Assembly (NCBI GenBank): GCA_947573445.1
Contig: CANPFR010000007.1
Span: 1-64,000 of the forward strand
Length of the DNA: 64,000 nt
Direction of reading: 5' to 3'
Origin: an uncultured Clostridia bacterium
GTDB taxonomy: Bacteria; Bacillota; Clostridia; TANB77; CAG-508
Part shown: in pieces, positions 1-7,926 of the stretch
How the letters are laid out: each line of letters starts with the position of its first letter
How positions within the stretch are numbered: position 1 is the stretch's first letter
Program-made: the position numbers and the translations under genes
The notes under the pieces: generated by a model
What the model was told of the DNA's origin: nothing
Databases searched by the model: none
The model's input: only the letters and a program-made list of their open reading frames with translations

Positions 1-333
1 CATTTTATTTGACATTTCTTCTTCAAATACATTCATTCTATTTGACATTTTTTCTTCTAATGCACCCATTTTATTTGACATTTCTTCTTCAAATACATTC
101 ATTCTATTTGACATTTTTTCTTCTAATGCACTCATTCTATTTGACATTTCTTCTTCAAATACGTTCATTCTATTTGATATTTTTTCTTCAAATGCACTCA
201 TTCTATTTGATATTTCTTCTTCAAATACGTTCATTCTATTTGATATTTTTTCTTCAAATGCAATCATTCTATCTAACATTTTTTCTTCAAACACGTTCAT
301 TCTATCTGATATCTTTCCTTCGAATACAGTCAT
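1..333 (-). repeat. 33-bp tandem repeat, ten units
   Basis: Each unit encodes 11 residues. Units alternate between two slightly different versions, giving a 66-bp higher-order period. Neighbouring units near the left edge are almost identical and those nearer the start codon are more diverged, which suggests recent expansion at the 3' side. The array continues beyond the window edge. Confidence 0.9.
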
Positions 334-426
334 CTCTTCATGTAATTCTTTTTTCAACTTTTCATTTGAATCTTCTATTACAGATTTAACAATTTGTGAG
401 ATTGCCTCTAAATCCATTTTATCCAT
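1..426 (-). CDS. Hendecad-repeat coiled-coil protein (3' end outside window)
   Basis: Open frame of 142 codons read leftward from ATG at 426 and running off the window edge without a stop. A strong ribosome binding site (AAGGAGGTGAG) lies just upstream. About 31 charged N-terminal residues are followed by ten exact-length 11-residue units of the form M-N-V-F-E-E-K-M-S-N-R, alternating between N-V-F and S-A-F/S-A-L versions. An 11-residue period is typical of hendecad coiled coils, which form long, nearly straight helical rods. No signal peptide is visible. It has its own operator-like palindrome upstream. The family is not recognised; a structural or scaffolding role, or a phage/MCP-like helical stalk, is possible but unproven. 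Confidence 0.8.
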   Translation of the reverse strand, partial: MDKMDLEAISQIVKSVIEDSNEKLKKELHEEMTVFEGKISDRMNVFEEKMLDRMIAFEEKISNRMNVFEEEISNRMSAFEEKISNRMNVFEEEMSNRMSALEEKMSNRMNVFEEEMSNKMGALEEKMSNRMNVFEEEMSNKM

Positions 427-449
427 ATACTCACCTCCTTTTATTTATA

Positions 450-473
450 TTGCATTACAAATTTATAATGCAA
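450..473. promoter_or_regulatory. Palindrome TTGCATTA-N8-TAATGCAA
   Basis: Perfect 8-bp inverted repeat with an 8-bp spacer, 24 bp upstream of the start codon at 426 and next to the ribosome binding site. Its placement in the leader or promoter fits an operator, though a weak RNA hairpin is also possible. Confidence 0.5.
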
Positions 474-562
474 ATTCATTTTAACACACAAACTCCCACT
501 TTTCAAGGATAATTTTACTTTTCTTTCAACATTTTTCGACATCCTTTTCAAATTTATTTCTT

Positions 563-1121
563 TTATTTTCTTGTTTTATTTATAACCTTTTTCATCTTAT
601 TAAAATTTTCCTCAATATCAGGAATATCATGAATTGTAACACCTGCTAAAAATCCTTTTGTATAAAAACGAATATCACCAATTTTACATATTTTCTGAGA
701 ATATGTTTGAAAATATGCCATATCTTTTATATCATCATAAAGAATGATTTCCTCACGGTCAACAAAAGGATATTTAGCAATATATTTAAATCTTGTCTCA
801 TAAAATACTGTTTTAGTTCCTAACGCTCTTTTTTTATTAAAAAATATCCACAATCCAAATACAAAAATACATAAAATGGTTATCAAAATACCGGATAATC
901 GCATGATAAGAACTTAATGCTGCAAGCGAAATAATGAGTAATAATACTATCCATTCTCCATTTTTCAATAAATTAAACTTTGGCGAATACTTCCTATTGA
1001 CACGTAAAAGTTCTGCCTCCTTAATCTCACTTAGTTCCTTATAATCCTTATATTCTTTATAACAATTTCTACAAATATCACCATCTTTTTTTAACTTAGC
1101 ACCACACATTTTACATCTCAT
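563..1121 (-). CDS. Zinc-ribbon, two-TM, PH-like membrane protein joined by +1 shift at CGG
   Basis: Two overlapping frames form one protein. Frame 1 starts at ATG 1121 (good AGGAGG site) and encodes a zinc ribbon (CKMC near residue 4, CRNC near 17), a charged linker and a hydrophobic segment near 56-73, reaching in-frame CGG at 893-891 (codon 77). Frame 2 resumes at GGT and encodes a second hydrophobic segment and a soluble domain resembling bacterial PH-like (DUF304-type) domains, ending at 563. The joined length is exactly 185 residues. The internal ATG at 904 has no ribosome binding site, so an independent second gene is unlikely. Without the shift the protein ends 18 codons after CGG, lacking the cytoplasmic domain. 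It follows rseP by 18 bp, probably in the same operon. Function is unknown. Confidence 0.72.
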
Positions 1122-1139
1122 ACACCATTCCTCCTTTGT

Positions 1140-2156
1140 TTAAAACAACCTTACCACATCATTAAATGACACATACAATGACAGTAAAATCAGAAATGTA
1201 AATCCCACTGATTGAATTTTTAGTTCCAACTCTTCACTCATCTTTTTTCTTCGAATCGCCTCTATCATTAATATTACTATTTTTCCGCCATCTAACGCAG
1301 GAATTGGCAACAAATTCGTAACTCCCAGTGATAATGAAACAACAGCTAACAAATAAACAAAATCATACACACCATTTGTTTCAACTACCATTTCTGATAT
1401 ACCAACTGGTCCTGTCATTTGATTAAGTTGAACATTTCCAGTCAATAACATCACCAATCCATCTTTTGTGGAATCCAAAAATTCCACTGTTTCCCAAAAT
1501 CCATAATACAAATTATTTTTCAAATTACTCTTTGCCTGTTCCACTTCCACGCCCAAAATATATCTTGTCATCTCTCCATATTGAATAGCTGTTGGAATAA
1601 CCTTTAACTCAATATTTTCACCATTTCTCTCAACCCACACCTTTAATGGTTCACCATTTGATTGAAATAAAATATTATCTACATCTGATTTAATTCTTGT
1701 CTTCTCCCCATTTATCATAACAATTTTATCACCAGCTTGTAAAACCGTATTTTCTGATAAATACTCTGGTATCATTTGTTTTATAACCGTAGAACTATTT
1801 GCCCCATAACAAGCCATCAACAAAAAATAAATCATTACACCAAATACAATATTCACAATGGCTCCTGCCATAACAATTGCCATTCTAGATGATACTTTTG
1901 CCTCGCTAAATGAGCCTCTTTCCTCTACTTGTTCAGTTTCACCCAGCATATCCACATAGCCACCAAATGGTATAGCTCTTATTGAATATTTTGTCTCTTT
2001 TCCCTGTTTTGAAAAAATATTAGGTCCAAATCCAATGGAAAATTCCCTTACCTTTACTTTACACAATTTTGCCACTGTAAAATGTCCACCTTCATGAATA
2101 AAAACCAAAAATCCTAACAAAAATATAACTTTTATGGCACCAATTATAAAACTCAA
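1140..2156 (-). CDS. rseP: Site-2 membrane metalloprotease RseP (M50 family)
   Basis: Intramembrane zinc protease that cleaves anti-sigma factors or other membrane substrates in regulated proteolysis. Zinc-binding HEGGH is at residues 21-25 in the first membrane segment. One PDZ domain lies around 120-200, and the C-terminal N-L-L-P-I-P-A-L-D-G-G motif supplies the third zinc ligand. At 338 residues with a single PDZ it matches the shorter Gram-positive form rather than the two-PDZ E. coli protein. No ATG fits: the start is TTG at 2156, preceded by AGGAGGG. It lies 9 bp after cdsA in the conserved pyrH-frr-uppS-cdsA-rseP order. Confidence 0.95.
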   Translation of the reverse strand: MSFIIGAIKVIFLLGFLVFIHEGGHFTVAKLCKVKVREFSIGFGPNIFSKQGKETKYSIRAIPFGGYVDMLGETEQVEERGSFSEAKVSSRMAIVMAGAIVNIVFGVMIYFLLMACYGANSSTVIKQMIPEYLSENTVLQAGDKIVMINGEKTRIKSDVDNILFQSNGEPLKVWVERNGENIELKVIPTAIQYGEMTRYILGVEVEQAKSNLKNNLYYGFWETVEFLDSTKDGLVMLLTGNVQLNQMTGPVGISEMVVETNGVYDFVYLLAVVSLSLGVTNLLPIPALDGGKIVILMIEAIRRKKMSEELELKIQSVGFTFLILLSLYVSFNDVVRLF

Positions 2157-2165
2157 TTTTCCCTC

Positions 2166-2981
2166 CTATAAAAACATTGTCAATAAAAAATATGCAAATG
2201 GAGCAATAAACATGACACTATCAATTCGATCTAGCATTCCACCATGACCAGGAAATAATTCACTAAAATCTTTCACATCAAAATAACGTTTAATGACTGA
2301 AGCTGAAAAATCACCAATTTGACCAATAATACTCAAAATAGCACTTAAGATAGCAATCACATAATATTTAATTTCCATATCAAAATACGTATTCATCACA
2401 TAACTACAAATGATGGAAAATAACATAGCCCCTATCATTCCACCAATGCATCCTTCTATCGTTTTATTAGGGCTGACACTACTAAACTTATGTTTTCCAA
2501 GATTTCTCCCTACCCAATAAGCAAATGCATCAGATCCCCACGCTGCAAAAATCACAAACCAGACCAGAAATTTTCCTGATATTTTTCCTGTAACACCATA
2601 TAAAAGTGGTAAAAATCCTAAGAATCCAACAATATATAAAATACCCATAAAAGTAAAAGCGGCATCTTTAAAAGTTATTTTCATATCACTTATAATTACA
2701 TGCAAAAATAGTACAAATAGCAAAATTGGCACCCCTAATGTTATCACCGTATTCAAAACCATATTAGGAACAACATGCATAAAACTAATCAACATGGCTG
2801 ATAAATAACCAACCCAGCCAATAAATCTGGCCTCTTCTTGAATGCACTTCCCATATTCATACATAGCAATTACAGCAATCACAGCAACTACAACATCCAC
2901 TATATAGGAATTTCCAAATACGATTAATAATACGACTATCGGCAGTCCAATCATTGCAGTTATTAATCTCTTTAAATTCAT
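2166..2981 (-). CDS. cdsA: Phosphatidate cytidylyltransferase
   Basis: Makes CDP-diacylglycerol from phosphatidic acid and CTP, the branch point to phosphatidylglycerol and cardiolipin. It is a polytopic membrane protein with about seven hydrophobic segments. The C-terminal signature is visible: S-A-S-V-I-K-R followed by a D-x-x-G-H-G-G-M-L-D-R-I-D stretch. Length (271 residues) is normal. Two in-frame ATGs exist; 2981 is preferred because AAAGGA sits 8-9 bp upstream, whereas the ATG at 2990 abuts that site. It belongs to the uppS-cdsA-rseP operon. Confidence 0.95.
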   Translation of the reverse strand: MNLKRLITAMIGLPIVVLLIVFGNSYIVDVVVAVIAVIAMYEYGKCIQEEARFIGWVGYLSAMLISFMHVVPNMVLNTVITLGVPILLFVLFLHVIISDMKITFKDAAFTFMGILYIVGFLGFLPLLYGVTGKISGKFLVWFVIFAAWGSDAFAYWVGRNLGKHKFSSVSPNKTIEGCIGGMIGAMLFSIICSYVMNTYFDMEIKYYVIAILSAILSIIGQIGDFSASVIKRYFDVKDFSELFPGHGGMLDRIDSVMFIAPFAYFLLTMFL

Positions 2982-3004
2982 ATCATTCATCCTTTGCTTA
3001 AAAA

Positions 3005-3709
3005 TTATTTTCCTAGATTTCTTTTTCTTTTTTGATAATTGGCAATTGATTCATCTAAATCTTTCTCTGAAAAATCTGGCCAATATTTATCCAAAAATAA
3101 AATTTCTGAATACACAGACTGCCACATCAAAAAACCGCTAAGTCTCATTTCTCCACTAGTCCTGATAATTAAATCTGGATCTGGCTGATTTTTCGTATAC
3201 AAACGATTTGAGATTACTTCTTCTGAAATATCTTCTGATTTCAAATTTCCTTTTTTAACTTCCTCAGAAATTTCTTTTACCACTTTTATCATTTCTGCTC
3301 TGCCACCATAATTTAATGCTATATTAAAAATAATTCCTGTATTATCTTTCGTTCTTTCAATAGAAGAAAAAATTCCCTTTTGTAAATCTTCTGATAACTC
3401 TGTCACATCTCCCAAAACGCGAATCACAATATTTTCTGTGTCCGCTTCTTTTGTAAAATCATCCAAATACCTTTGTAGCAAATTCATCAAACCACTTACT
3501 TCTTCCTCACTTCTTCGCCAATTCTCTGTTGAAAAAGCATATACTGTCAAATATTTGATACCCAACTGATTTGCATATCGCACAATTTTCTTCAAGGTTT
3601 CTGCCCCTTGTTTATGCCCTAATTTGATTGGTAACATTTTGGATCTTGCCCATCTTCTATTTCCATCCATAATCAATCCAATATGTTTTGGCATATTTTT
3701 TTCTTCCAT
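3005..3709 (-). CDS. uppS: Undecaprenyl diphosphate synthase (cis-prenyltransferase)
   Basis: Condenses isopentenyl diphosphates onto farnesyl diphosphate to give the C55 lipid carrier for peptidoglycan and wall polymers. The catalytic H-I-G-L-I-M-D-G-N-R-R-W-A motif is at about residues 10-22. The conserved S-T-E-N-W-R-R motif is near 80, and the C-terminal D-L-I-I-R-T-S-G-E-x-R-L-S-G-F motif is present. Length of 234 residues is usual. An AAGGAGT site overlaps the end of frr, indicating tight operon coupling. Confidence 0.96.
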   Translation of the reverse strand: MEEKNMPKHIGLIMDGNRRWARSKMLPIKLGHKQGAETLKKIVRYANQLGIKYLTVYAFSTENWRRSEEEVSGLMNLLQRYLDDFTKEADTENIVIRVLGDVTELSEDLQKGIFSSIERTKDNTGIIFNIALNYGGRAEMIKVVKEISEEVKKGNLKSEDISEEVISNRLYTKNQPDPDLIIRTSGEMRLSGFLMWQSVYSEILFLDKYWPDFSEKDLDESIANYQKRKRNLGK

Positions 3710-3719
3710 CTTAAACTCC

Positions 3720-4268
3720 TTAAATACTCATAATCTCTTTTTCCTTATTTTCTAGCATTTTATCAATCTCAGCAATGTGTTTATCTGTTAATTTTTGTAC
3801 ATTTTCTTCTGCTTTCGACTTTTCATCTTCTGTCATATCACCATTTTTTAAATCTGCCTTGATTTTCTCCATACCATCTCTACGAATATTACGAATACTA
3901 ACTTTGCATTCTTCTGCCATCTTCTTAATCTCTTTTACCAATTCTTTTCTTCTATCCTCTGTCAACTCTGGAAAATTCAAACGAATCACCTTTCCATCAT
4001 TATTTGGATTTAGCCCAATATCAGATGCAAGAATGGCTTTTTCGATATCTTTCAAAGTATTCATATCCCAAGGCTGAATCACAATCATTCTAGCTTCTGG
4101 AACAGAAATTCCAGCCATCTGGCTAATCGGCGTTGGTACCCCATAATATTCCACATTCACCTTATTTAATATCGCTGGATTAGCACGACCAGCACGTACC
4201 TCTGCAAAATTTTCTCCTAAACGATCTAATGTCTTTTGCATTTTCTCTTCTAATTCTTTCATCATCAT
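3720..4268 (-). CDS. frr: Ribosome recycling factor
   Basis: Dissociates post-termination ribosomes together with EF-G. The 182-residue length and sequence are typical: an N-terminal helix, the R-A-G-R-A-N-P-A-I-L block near residue 26, Y-Y-G-V-P-T-P-I near 41, and the R-R-D-G-M-E-K-I-K segment near 128. Three ATG codons run in tandem at the start (4268, 4265, 4262) behind AAAGGA, so the first residue is uncertain by one or two codons. It lies directly downstream of pyrH and upstream of uppS. Confidence 0.97.
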   Translation of the reverse strand: MMMKELEEKMQKTLDRLGENFAEVRAGRANPAILNKVNVEYYGVPTPISQMAGISVPEARMIVIQPWDMNTLKDIEKAILASDIGLNPNNDGKVIRLNFPELTEDRRKELVKEIKKMAEECKVSIRNIRRDGMEKIKADLKNGDMTEDEKSKAEENVQKLTDKHIAEIDKMLENKEKEIMSI

Positions 4269-4341
4269 TTTCCTTTCTTGTTTTTTGTTATTGATGTTTT
4301 GGGACAGTCAAAACTGATCCCTATGTATTTTATTCATTTAT

Positions 4342-5052
4342 TTATTTTACAATGGTACCGATTTTTTCACCTTGTAAAATCTTTACAATATTTTGTGGTT
4401 CACTAATCGCAAACACTTGTAATGGTATATTATTGTCTTTACAAATGGATGTTGCAGTTGAATCCATTACTTTTAAATCTTGGTTCAAAATATCCATATA
4501 CGATATTTCATCATATTTTACAGCTGATGGATCCAATTTTGGATCAGCTGAATATATACCATCAATGGTTTTCGCAAGTAGTATTACTTCTGAATCTGTC
4601 TCAGCAGCTCTTAGTGCTGCAGCTGTATCGGTTGAGAAAAACGGATTTCCCGTTCCACAAGCAAAAATAACCACTCTTCCTTTTGTCAAATGTTTTGCTG
4701 CCTTTCTTTTAATATATGGCTCTGCAATTTGTCTCATTTCAATAGCTGTTTGCAAACGTGTGTGTATTCCTCTGGCCTCTAAGGCATCTTGCAAGGCTAA
4801 ACCATTAATTGCTGTTGCTAGCATTCCCATATAATCTGCTGTTGTACGAACCATTTTGTGTCCATTTCTAGCCCCTCGCCAAAAATTTCCCCCTCCAACA
4901 ACAATTGATATCTCTACTCCCATATCCAAAGCCGTTTTTATTTGATCACAAATTGCCCCCACAACATCTGGATCAATTCCATGCCCTATATCTCCTGACA
5001 TCGCTTCTCCACTTAGCTTTAGTAACACTCTCTTATACGCTAACATATCCAT
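4342..5052 (-). CDS. pyrH: Uridylate kinase
   Basis: Phosphorylates UMP to UDP; it belongs to the amino acid kinase fold, unlike eukaryotic UMP kinases. Visible motifs: [11 protein letters not shown] near the start, [10 protein letters not shown] near 52, and [12 protein letters not shown] near 135. Length of 236 residues is normal. It is the first gene of the pyrH-frr-uppS-cdsA-rseP operon. The AAGGAGA site serves ATG 5052 (or 5046). A likely -10 (TACAAT) lies about 40 bp upstream, with no clear -35. Confidence 0.97.
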   Translation of the reverse strand: MDMLAYKRVLLKLSGEAMSGDIGHGIDPDVVGAICDQIKTALDMGVEISIVVGGGNFWRGARNGHKMVRTTADYMGMLATAINGLALQDALEARGIHTRLQTAIEMRQIAEPYIKRKAAKHLTKGRVVIFACGTGNPFFSTDTAAALRAAETDSEVILLAKTIDGIYSADPKLDPSAVKYDEISYMDILNQDLKVMDSTATSICKDNNIPLQVFAISEPQNIVKILQGEKIGTIVK

Positions 5053-5198
5053 TTTCTCCTTTTATTTATTTTAACTTCTGTTATTGTATCACAAATTCAA
5101 AATTTTTCCATACTTTTTTAGAATTTTTTCACAAAAAATTATTTTTGGTTCTATTTTTCAACTTATCTGCATATATATTCTATAGAATGGAGGAAACT

Positions 5199-6195
5199 AT
5201 GCGATTTATTGTAATTTCAATCAAAAAATATTTTTTTACAGTACTCTTCTTATTATTTACCCTAACCCTTATCTTATTCTCAAGTACCAATCTTGAAGCT
5301 GCACAAAATGGACTAAAACTTTGGGCAAATTCAGTACTTCCCACACTATTTCCATTTTTCATAGCAACTGAATTACTGTGCCGAACCAATTTTGTCCAAA
5401 TTCTTGGCAAATTTCTAAATCGATTCATGAAACCCATTTTCAACGTACCTGGTGAAAGCACAATCGCTATTATTATGGGAATCATCAGTGGATATCCTGT
5501 TGGTGCTAAAGTTGTCTGTAATTTATACGACAAAAAAATCTGCTCTAAATCAGAAGCAGAACGCCTTATTGCCTTTACTAACAACTCTGGTCCCATCTTT
5601 ATTCTTGGCACAGTCGGTGTTTCCCTTTTCGGTGACACTCATATTGGCAAAATCCTACTAACCTCTCATATTCTATCCTCCTTAATCATTGGACTCATCT
5701 TTCGATTTTGGAAAAAAAATCAAGTTGATTTAACCTTTCGAAATTACCATTCCGAAAGCAAAGAATTAATCCGTGTTGCTAATCTGGGAGAAATTCTAGG
5801 CGATGCTATAAAAAAATCAATTGCTACCATTTTATCAATTGGTGGATTTGTTGTATTATTTTCTGTCATCATCTCGATTTTGTCAAGTCTAGAAATCCTA
5901 ACAAACCTTGCTCATTTTCTAGCAAACTTCGGAATTCCTTATTCTATTACCTTAAGTATTTTAACCCGGTATGATTGAAATGACAAACGGTCTACAAACA
6001 GCTAGCATCTGCTATCCATCTCTTCCTCTACCATGCCTCCTAACTTGCAGTTTCCTACTTGGATTTGGCGGACTTTCTGTCTTACTACAAGTCTTCTCCA
6101 TCATCTCCAAATCAAAAATCTCCATCAAACCTTATCTCTATGGAAAAACATTGCAAGGTATTTTATCTGTCATTTTAACCTTTGCTCTTCTATAA
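5199..6195 (+). CDS. ylbJ: Sporulation membrane protein YlbJ, joined by +1 shift at CGG
   Basis: Polytopic protein of the nucleoside-recognition (GATE) domain family; YlbJ is required for spore development in Bacillus. Motifs include V-L-P-T-L-F-P-F-F, S-G-Y-P-V-G-A-K and N-N-S-G-P-I-F-I. ATG 5199 has GGAGG upstream. The first frame reaches in-frame CGG at 5967-5969 (codon 257) and ends at TGA 5976-5978. One base later the frame reads Gly-Met-Ile-Glu-Met-Thr-Asn-Gly, the expected YlbJ G-x-x-E-M-T-N-G motif, and continues to 6195. Joined length is exactly 331 residues. Read alone it would be called a frameshifted pseudogene, but the seven matching CGG cases in this window argue for programmed shifting. 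It converges on the next gene at a shared terminator. Confidence 0.85.
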
Positions 6196-6229
6196 AAAAA
6201 GACTGTAAAACCTCTATCTTCCAAAAAAA

Positions 6230-6268
6230 GCAAGTGAAATTTTGAACATTACCCAAAATTTCACTTGC
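6230..6268. terminator. Bidirectional terminator between ylbJ and the 464-aa gene
   Basis: Perfect 15-bp inverted repeat (GCAAGTGAAATTTTG at 6230-6244, complement at 6254-6268) with a 9-bp loop. It is flanked by an A-run on the left and a T-rich stretch on the right, so it can end both convergent transcripts. Confidence 0.9.
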
Positions 6269-6301
6269 AATATTTTATTTTTTACTGTCCTTTTCTTATT
6301 T

Positions 6302-7696
6302 CTATAAATCCATTTCCATTCCTGCTCTTCCTCGCATTCCAAGACCAATTTGACTCTGACCTTTTCGAGAAACTTCACAAGGATTCTGACTTGCTTGCGA
6401 ATATTTTCCAACTGTAATATTCCCCTCTTCATCCACATGCAAAATTTCATCACTTTTTGTATAAATAATACCACTTCTTTCAGTCTTACCTGTTCTTTCT
6501 AATTTCCCAGTCAGCTGTAATTCAGCCACAATCAACTTACTTGGAAAATCCTCAATCTCATACCCTTCATACTCAAAAATCTTGTTTTCTTTCGCCATTG
6601 CTTTTATCTTTCTCTTTAATTCCATTCTAGCTCTTGCTCTTTCAGCATCAGAAACAACAGGTCGTTTGGTTTCAACTGGTTTTGCAACCTCTTGCACTGG
6701 CTCTGTCGCTTTCTCACTTGTTATCACAACTTTTTGTAATCTCTCATTTACTTTTTCCTCTATCATTTTTGCAATTATCATTTCCATCTCTTTTTTGGCC
6801 TCATCTGTCAATACTTGAAAAGGATCCTGTTTCACTGACTCTAATCTTTCCTCCCCTACTTGAGCACTTACTCCTTCTTGCTCCTGATTCTCTCTCTCCT
6901 CTCTATCTTCCTGTTCAATTTGTTTATTATCAATCAAACAATCTTCTTCCATTCCATATTCATCAAACGTCTCACTTGGCCAGCTTGGTAGAAAATCATC
7001 TTCATGCTCCTCTTCCTCTGGAATCGTTGCAAAACTCATCGGTTCACCTTTTTTCCTCTCCACAAATGCTTCTTTCCAGTCTGTCAATTTGTCTTTTGCA
7101 CCTTTAAACCAACCTTTCACTTTAGCACCTAGTTCCCTTTTCTCCACTTCTACTGTTTCTTCTCTTTGCGGTTCTTCTCCCAATAACATCTCAACTTCCT
7201 CTGGCAACAATTCTACTTGCATCGATTGTCCTAAATCTGTTTCCATTTCTTCCTCAAAACTTAAACTACTCACAACTTCAGTCGAATCTGCCCCATCTTT
7301 TTCCTCTTCTTGCTCTCCACTAATATTATTTAACTTCTCAGCCTCTTGTTTTAACCCCAAATATCTTTCATGCAACTTAGGATCTCGACTCCCTTCATCT
7401 AGTTCCCTCTTTATTTCTTCATATTCATCTTTTATTTTTGCGATTGTATCTGGTTTAGAAATAACTTCTTGTTCCTTCTCTTCTTCCTGCTCAACTGCTA
7501 GCGTCTTTTCCTCTTCTACTTTTCCAAGCATCACTGCCATTTCATATCTTATTTTCTTTCTTGTTTCTGGATTCAACGTAATAGCTAGATCCCTTCTCAA
7601 TTTCAAAAACTTTTCAATTTCCCAATCCTCTAATTGACAGCTCGTTTGACGCATAATATCCAAATTTTCAATCCCTTCATAATTTACACTTTTCAT
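6302..7696 (-). CDS. Acidic coiled-coil protein of unknown function (464 aa)
   Basis: Glu/Lys-rich, mostly helical protein with no signal peptide or membrane segment, so probably cytoplasmic. An N-terminal module (residues about 10-55) and a second module (about 92-125) each match modules in the 545-aa neighbour: Q-L-E-D-W-E-I-E-K-F-L here against Q-L-D-D-W-E-I-N-K-F-L, and the R-D-P-K-L-H-E-R-Y block against Q-D-P-K-L-R-E-R-F. The C-terminal 100 residues (E-Y-E-G-Y-E-I-E-D-F, H-V-D-E-E-G-N-I-T-V) look like a small beta-rich domain. A TTG start at 7711 is open, but ATG 7696 is preferred because GGGAGG lies at 7705-7710. It has its own consensus promoter. No CGG trinucleotide was seen in its sense strand. 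Family not recognised. Confidence 0.8.
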   Translation of the reverse strand: MKSVNYEGIENLDIMRQTSCQLEDWEIEKFLKLRRDLAITLNPETRKKIRYEMAVMLGKVEEEKTLAVEQEEEKEQEVISKPDTIAKIKDEYEEIKRELDEGSRDPKLHERYLGLKQEAEKLNNISGEQEEEKDGADSTEVVSSLSFEEEMETDLGQSMQVELLPEEVEMLLGEEPQREETVEVEKRELGAKVKGWFKGAKDKLTDWKEAFVERKKGEPMSFATIPEEEEHEDDFLPSWPSETFDEYGMEEDCLIDNKQIEQEDREERENQEQEGVSAQVGEERLESVKQDPFQVLTDEAKKEMEMIIAKMIEEKVNERLQKVVITSEKATEPVQEVAKPVETKRPVVSDAERARARMELKRKIKAMAKENKIFEYEGYEIEDFPSKLIVAELQLTGKLERTGKTERSGIIYTKSDEILHVDEEGNITVGKYSQASQNPCEVSRKGQSQIGLGMRGRAGMEMDL

Positions 7697-7733
7697 TTTT
7701 ATTCCTCCCAAAAAATCTCATTTCTACTATTCT

Positions 7734-7762
7734 ATTATACCATATTATGTAAATTATTGCAA
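7734..7762 (-). promoter_or_regulatory. Promoter of the 464-aa gene
   Basis: TTGCAA (7762-7757), 17-bp spacer, TATAAT (7739-7734), with TG one base before the -10 (extended -10). The start codon is about 38 bp downstream. Confidence 0.85.
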
Positions 7763-7766
7763 CCTT

Positions 7767-7844
7767 TTTTATGTAAATTTTCCCAAAAAATATAGCATTT
7801 TATTCTCATTTAAAATAAATCATCTATTTTTATGTAATTATCCC
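7767..7844. promoter_or_regulatory. Two copies of a TTTTATGTAA-type upstream element
   Basis: TTTTATGTAAATTTTCCC at 7767-7784 sits 4 bp upstream of the -35. A related copy, TTTTATGTAATTATCCC, is at 7828-7844. A third copy lies at the same distance upstream of the paralogous 545-aa gene's promoter (9637-9654). The shared position suggests a common regulator or an UP-like element. Confidence 0.5.
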
Positions 7845-7880
7845 CCCAGTATAACTGGGTGTTTTCTCTAAAATTAACAA

Positions 7881-7911
7881 AAGAGGAATGAATTTTAACT
7901 TCATTCCTCTT
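7881..7911 (-). terminator. Terminator of the 545-aa gene
   Basis: Perfect 12-bp inverted repeat (AAGAGGAATGAA at 7881-7892, complement at 7900-7911) with a 7-bp loop, 15 bp after the stop codon. The minus strand continues with a T-rich stretch. Confidence 0.8.
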
Positions 7912-7926
7912 CTAAAATCTAATTTT

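Noticed and set aside
9-389. Plus-strand ORF rich in Phe/Leu/Tyr
   Set aside because: Antisense shadow of the hendecad-repeat gene, with the same 33-bp period.
837-904. Independent second gene starting at ATG 904
   Set aside because: No ribosome binding site, starts inside a membrane helix, and the CGG-based join gives a sensible full-length protein.
7845-7859. Terminator or riboswitch from CCCAGT-ATA-ACTGGG
   Set aside because: Short 6-bp stem with a 3-nt loop and no T-run of useful length; no gene ends there.
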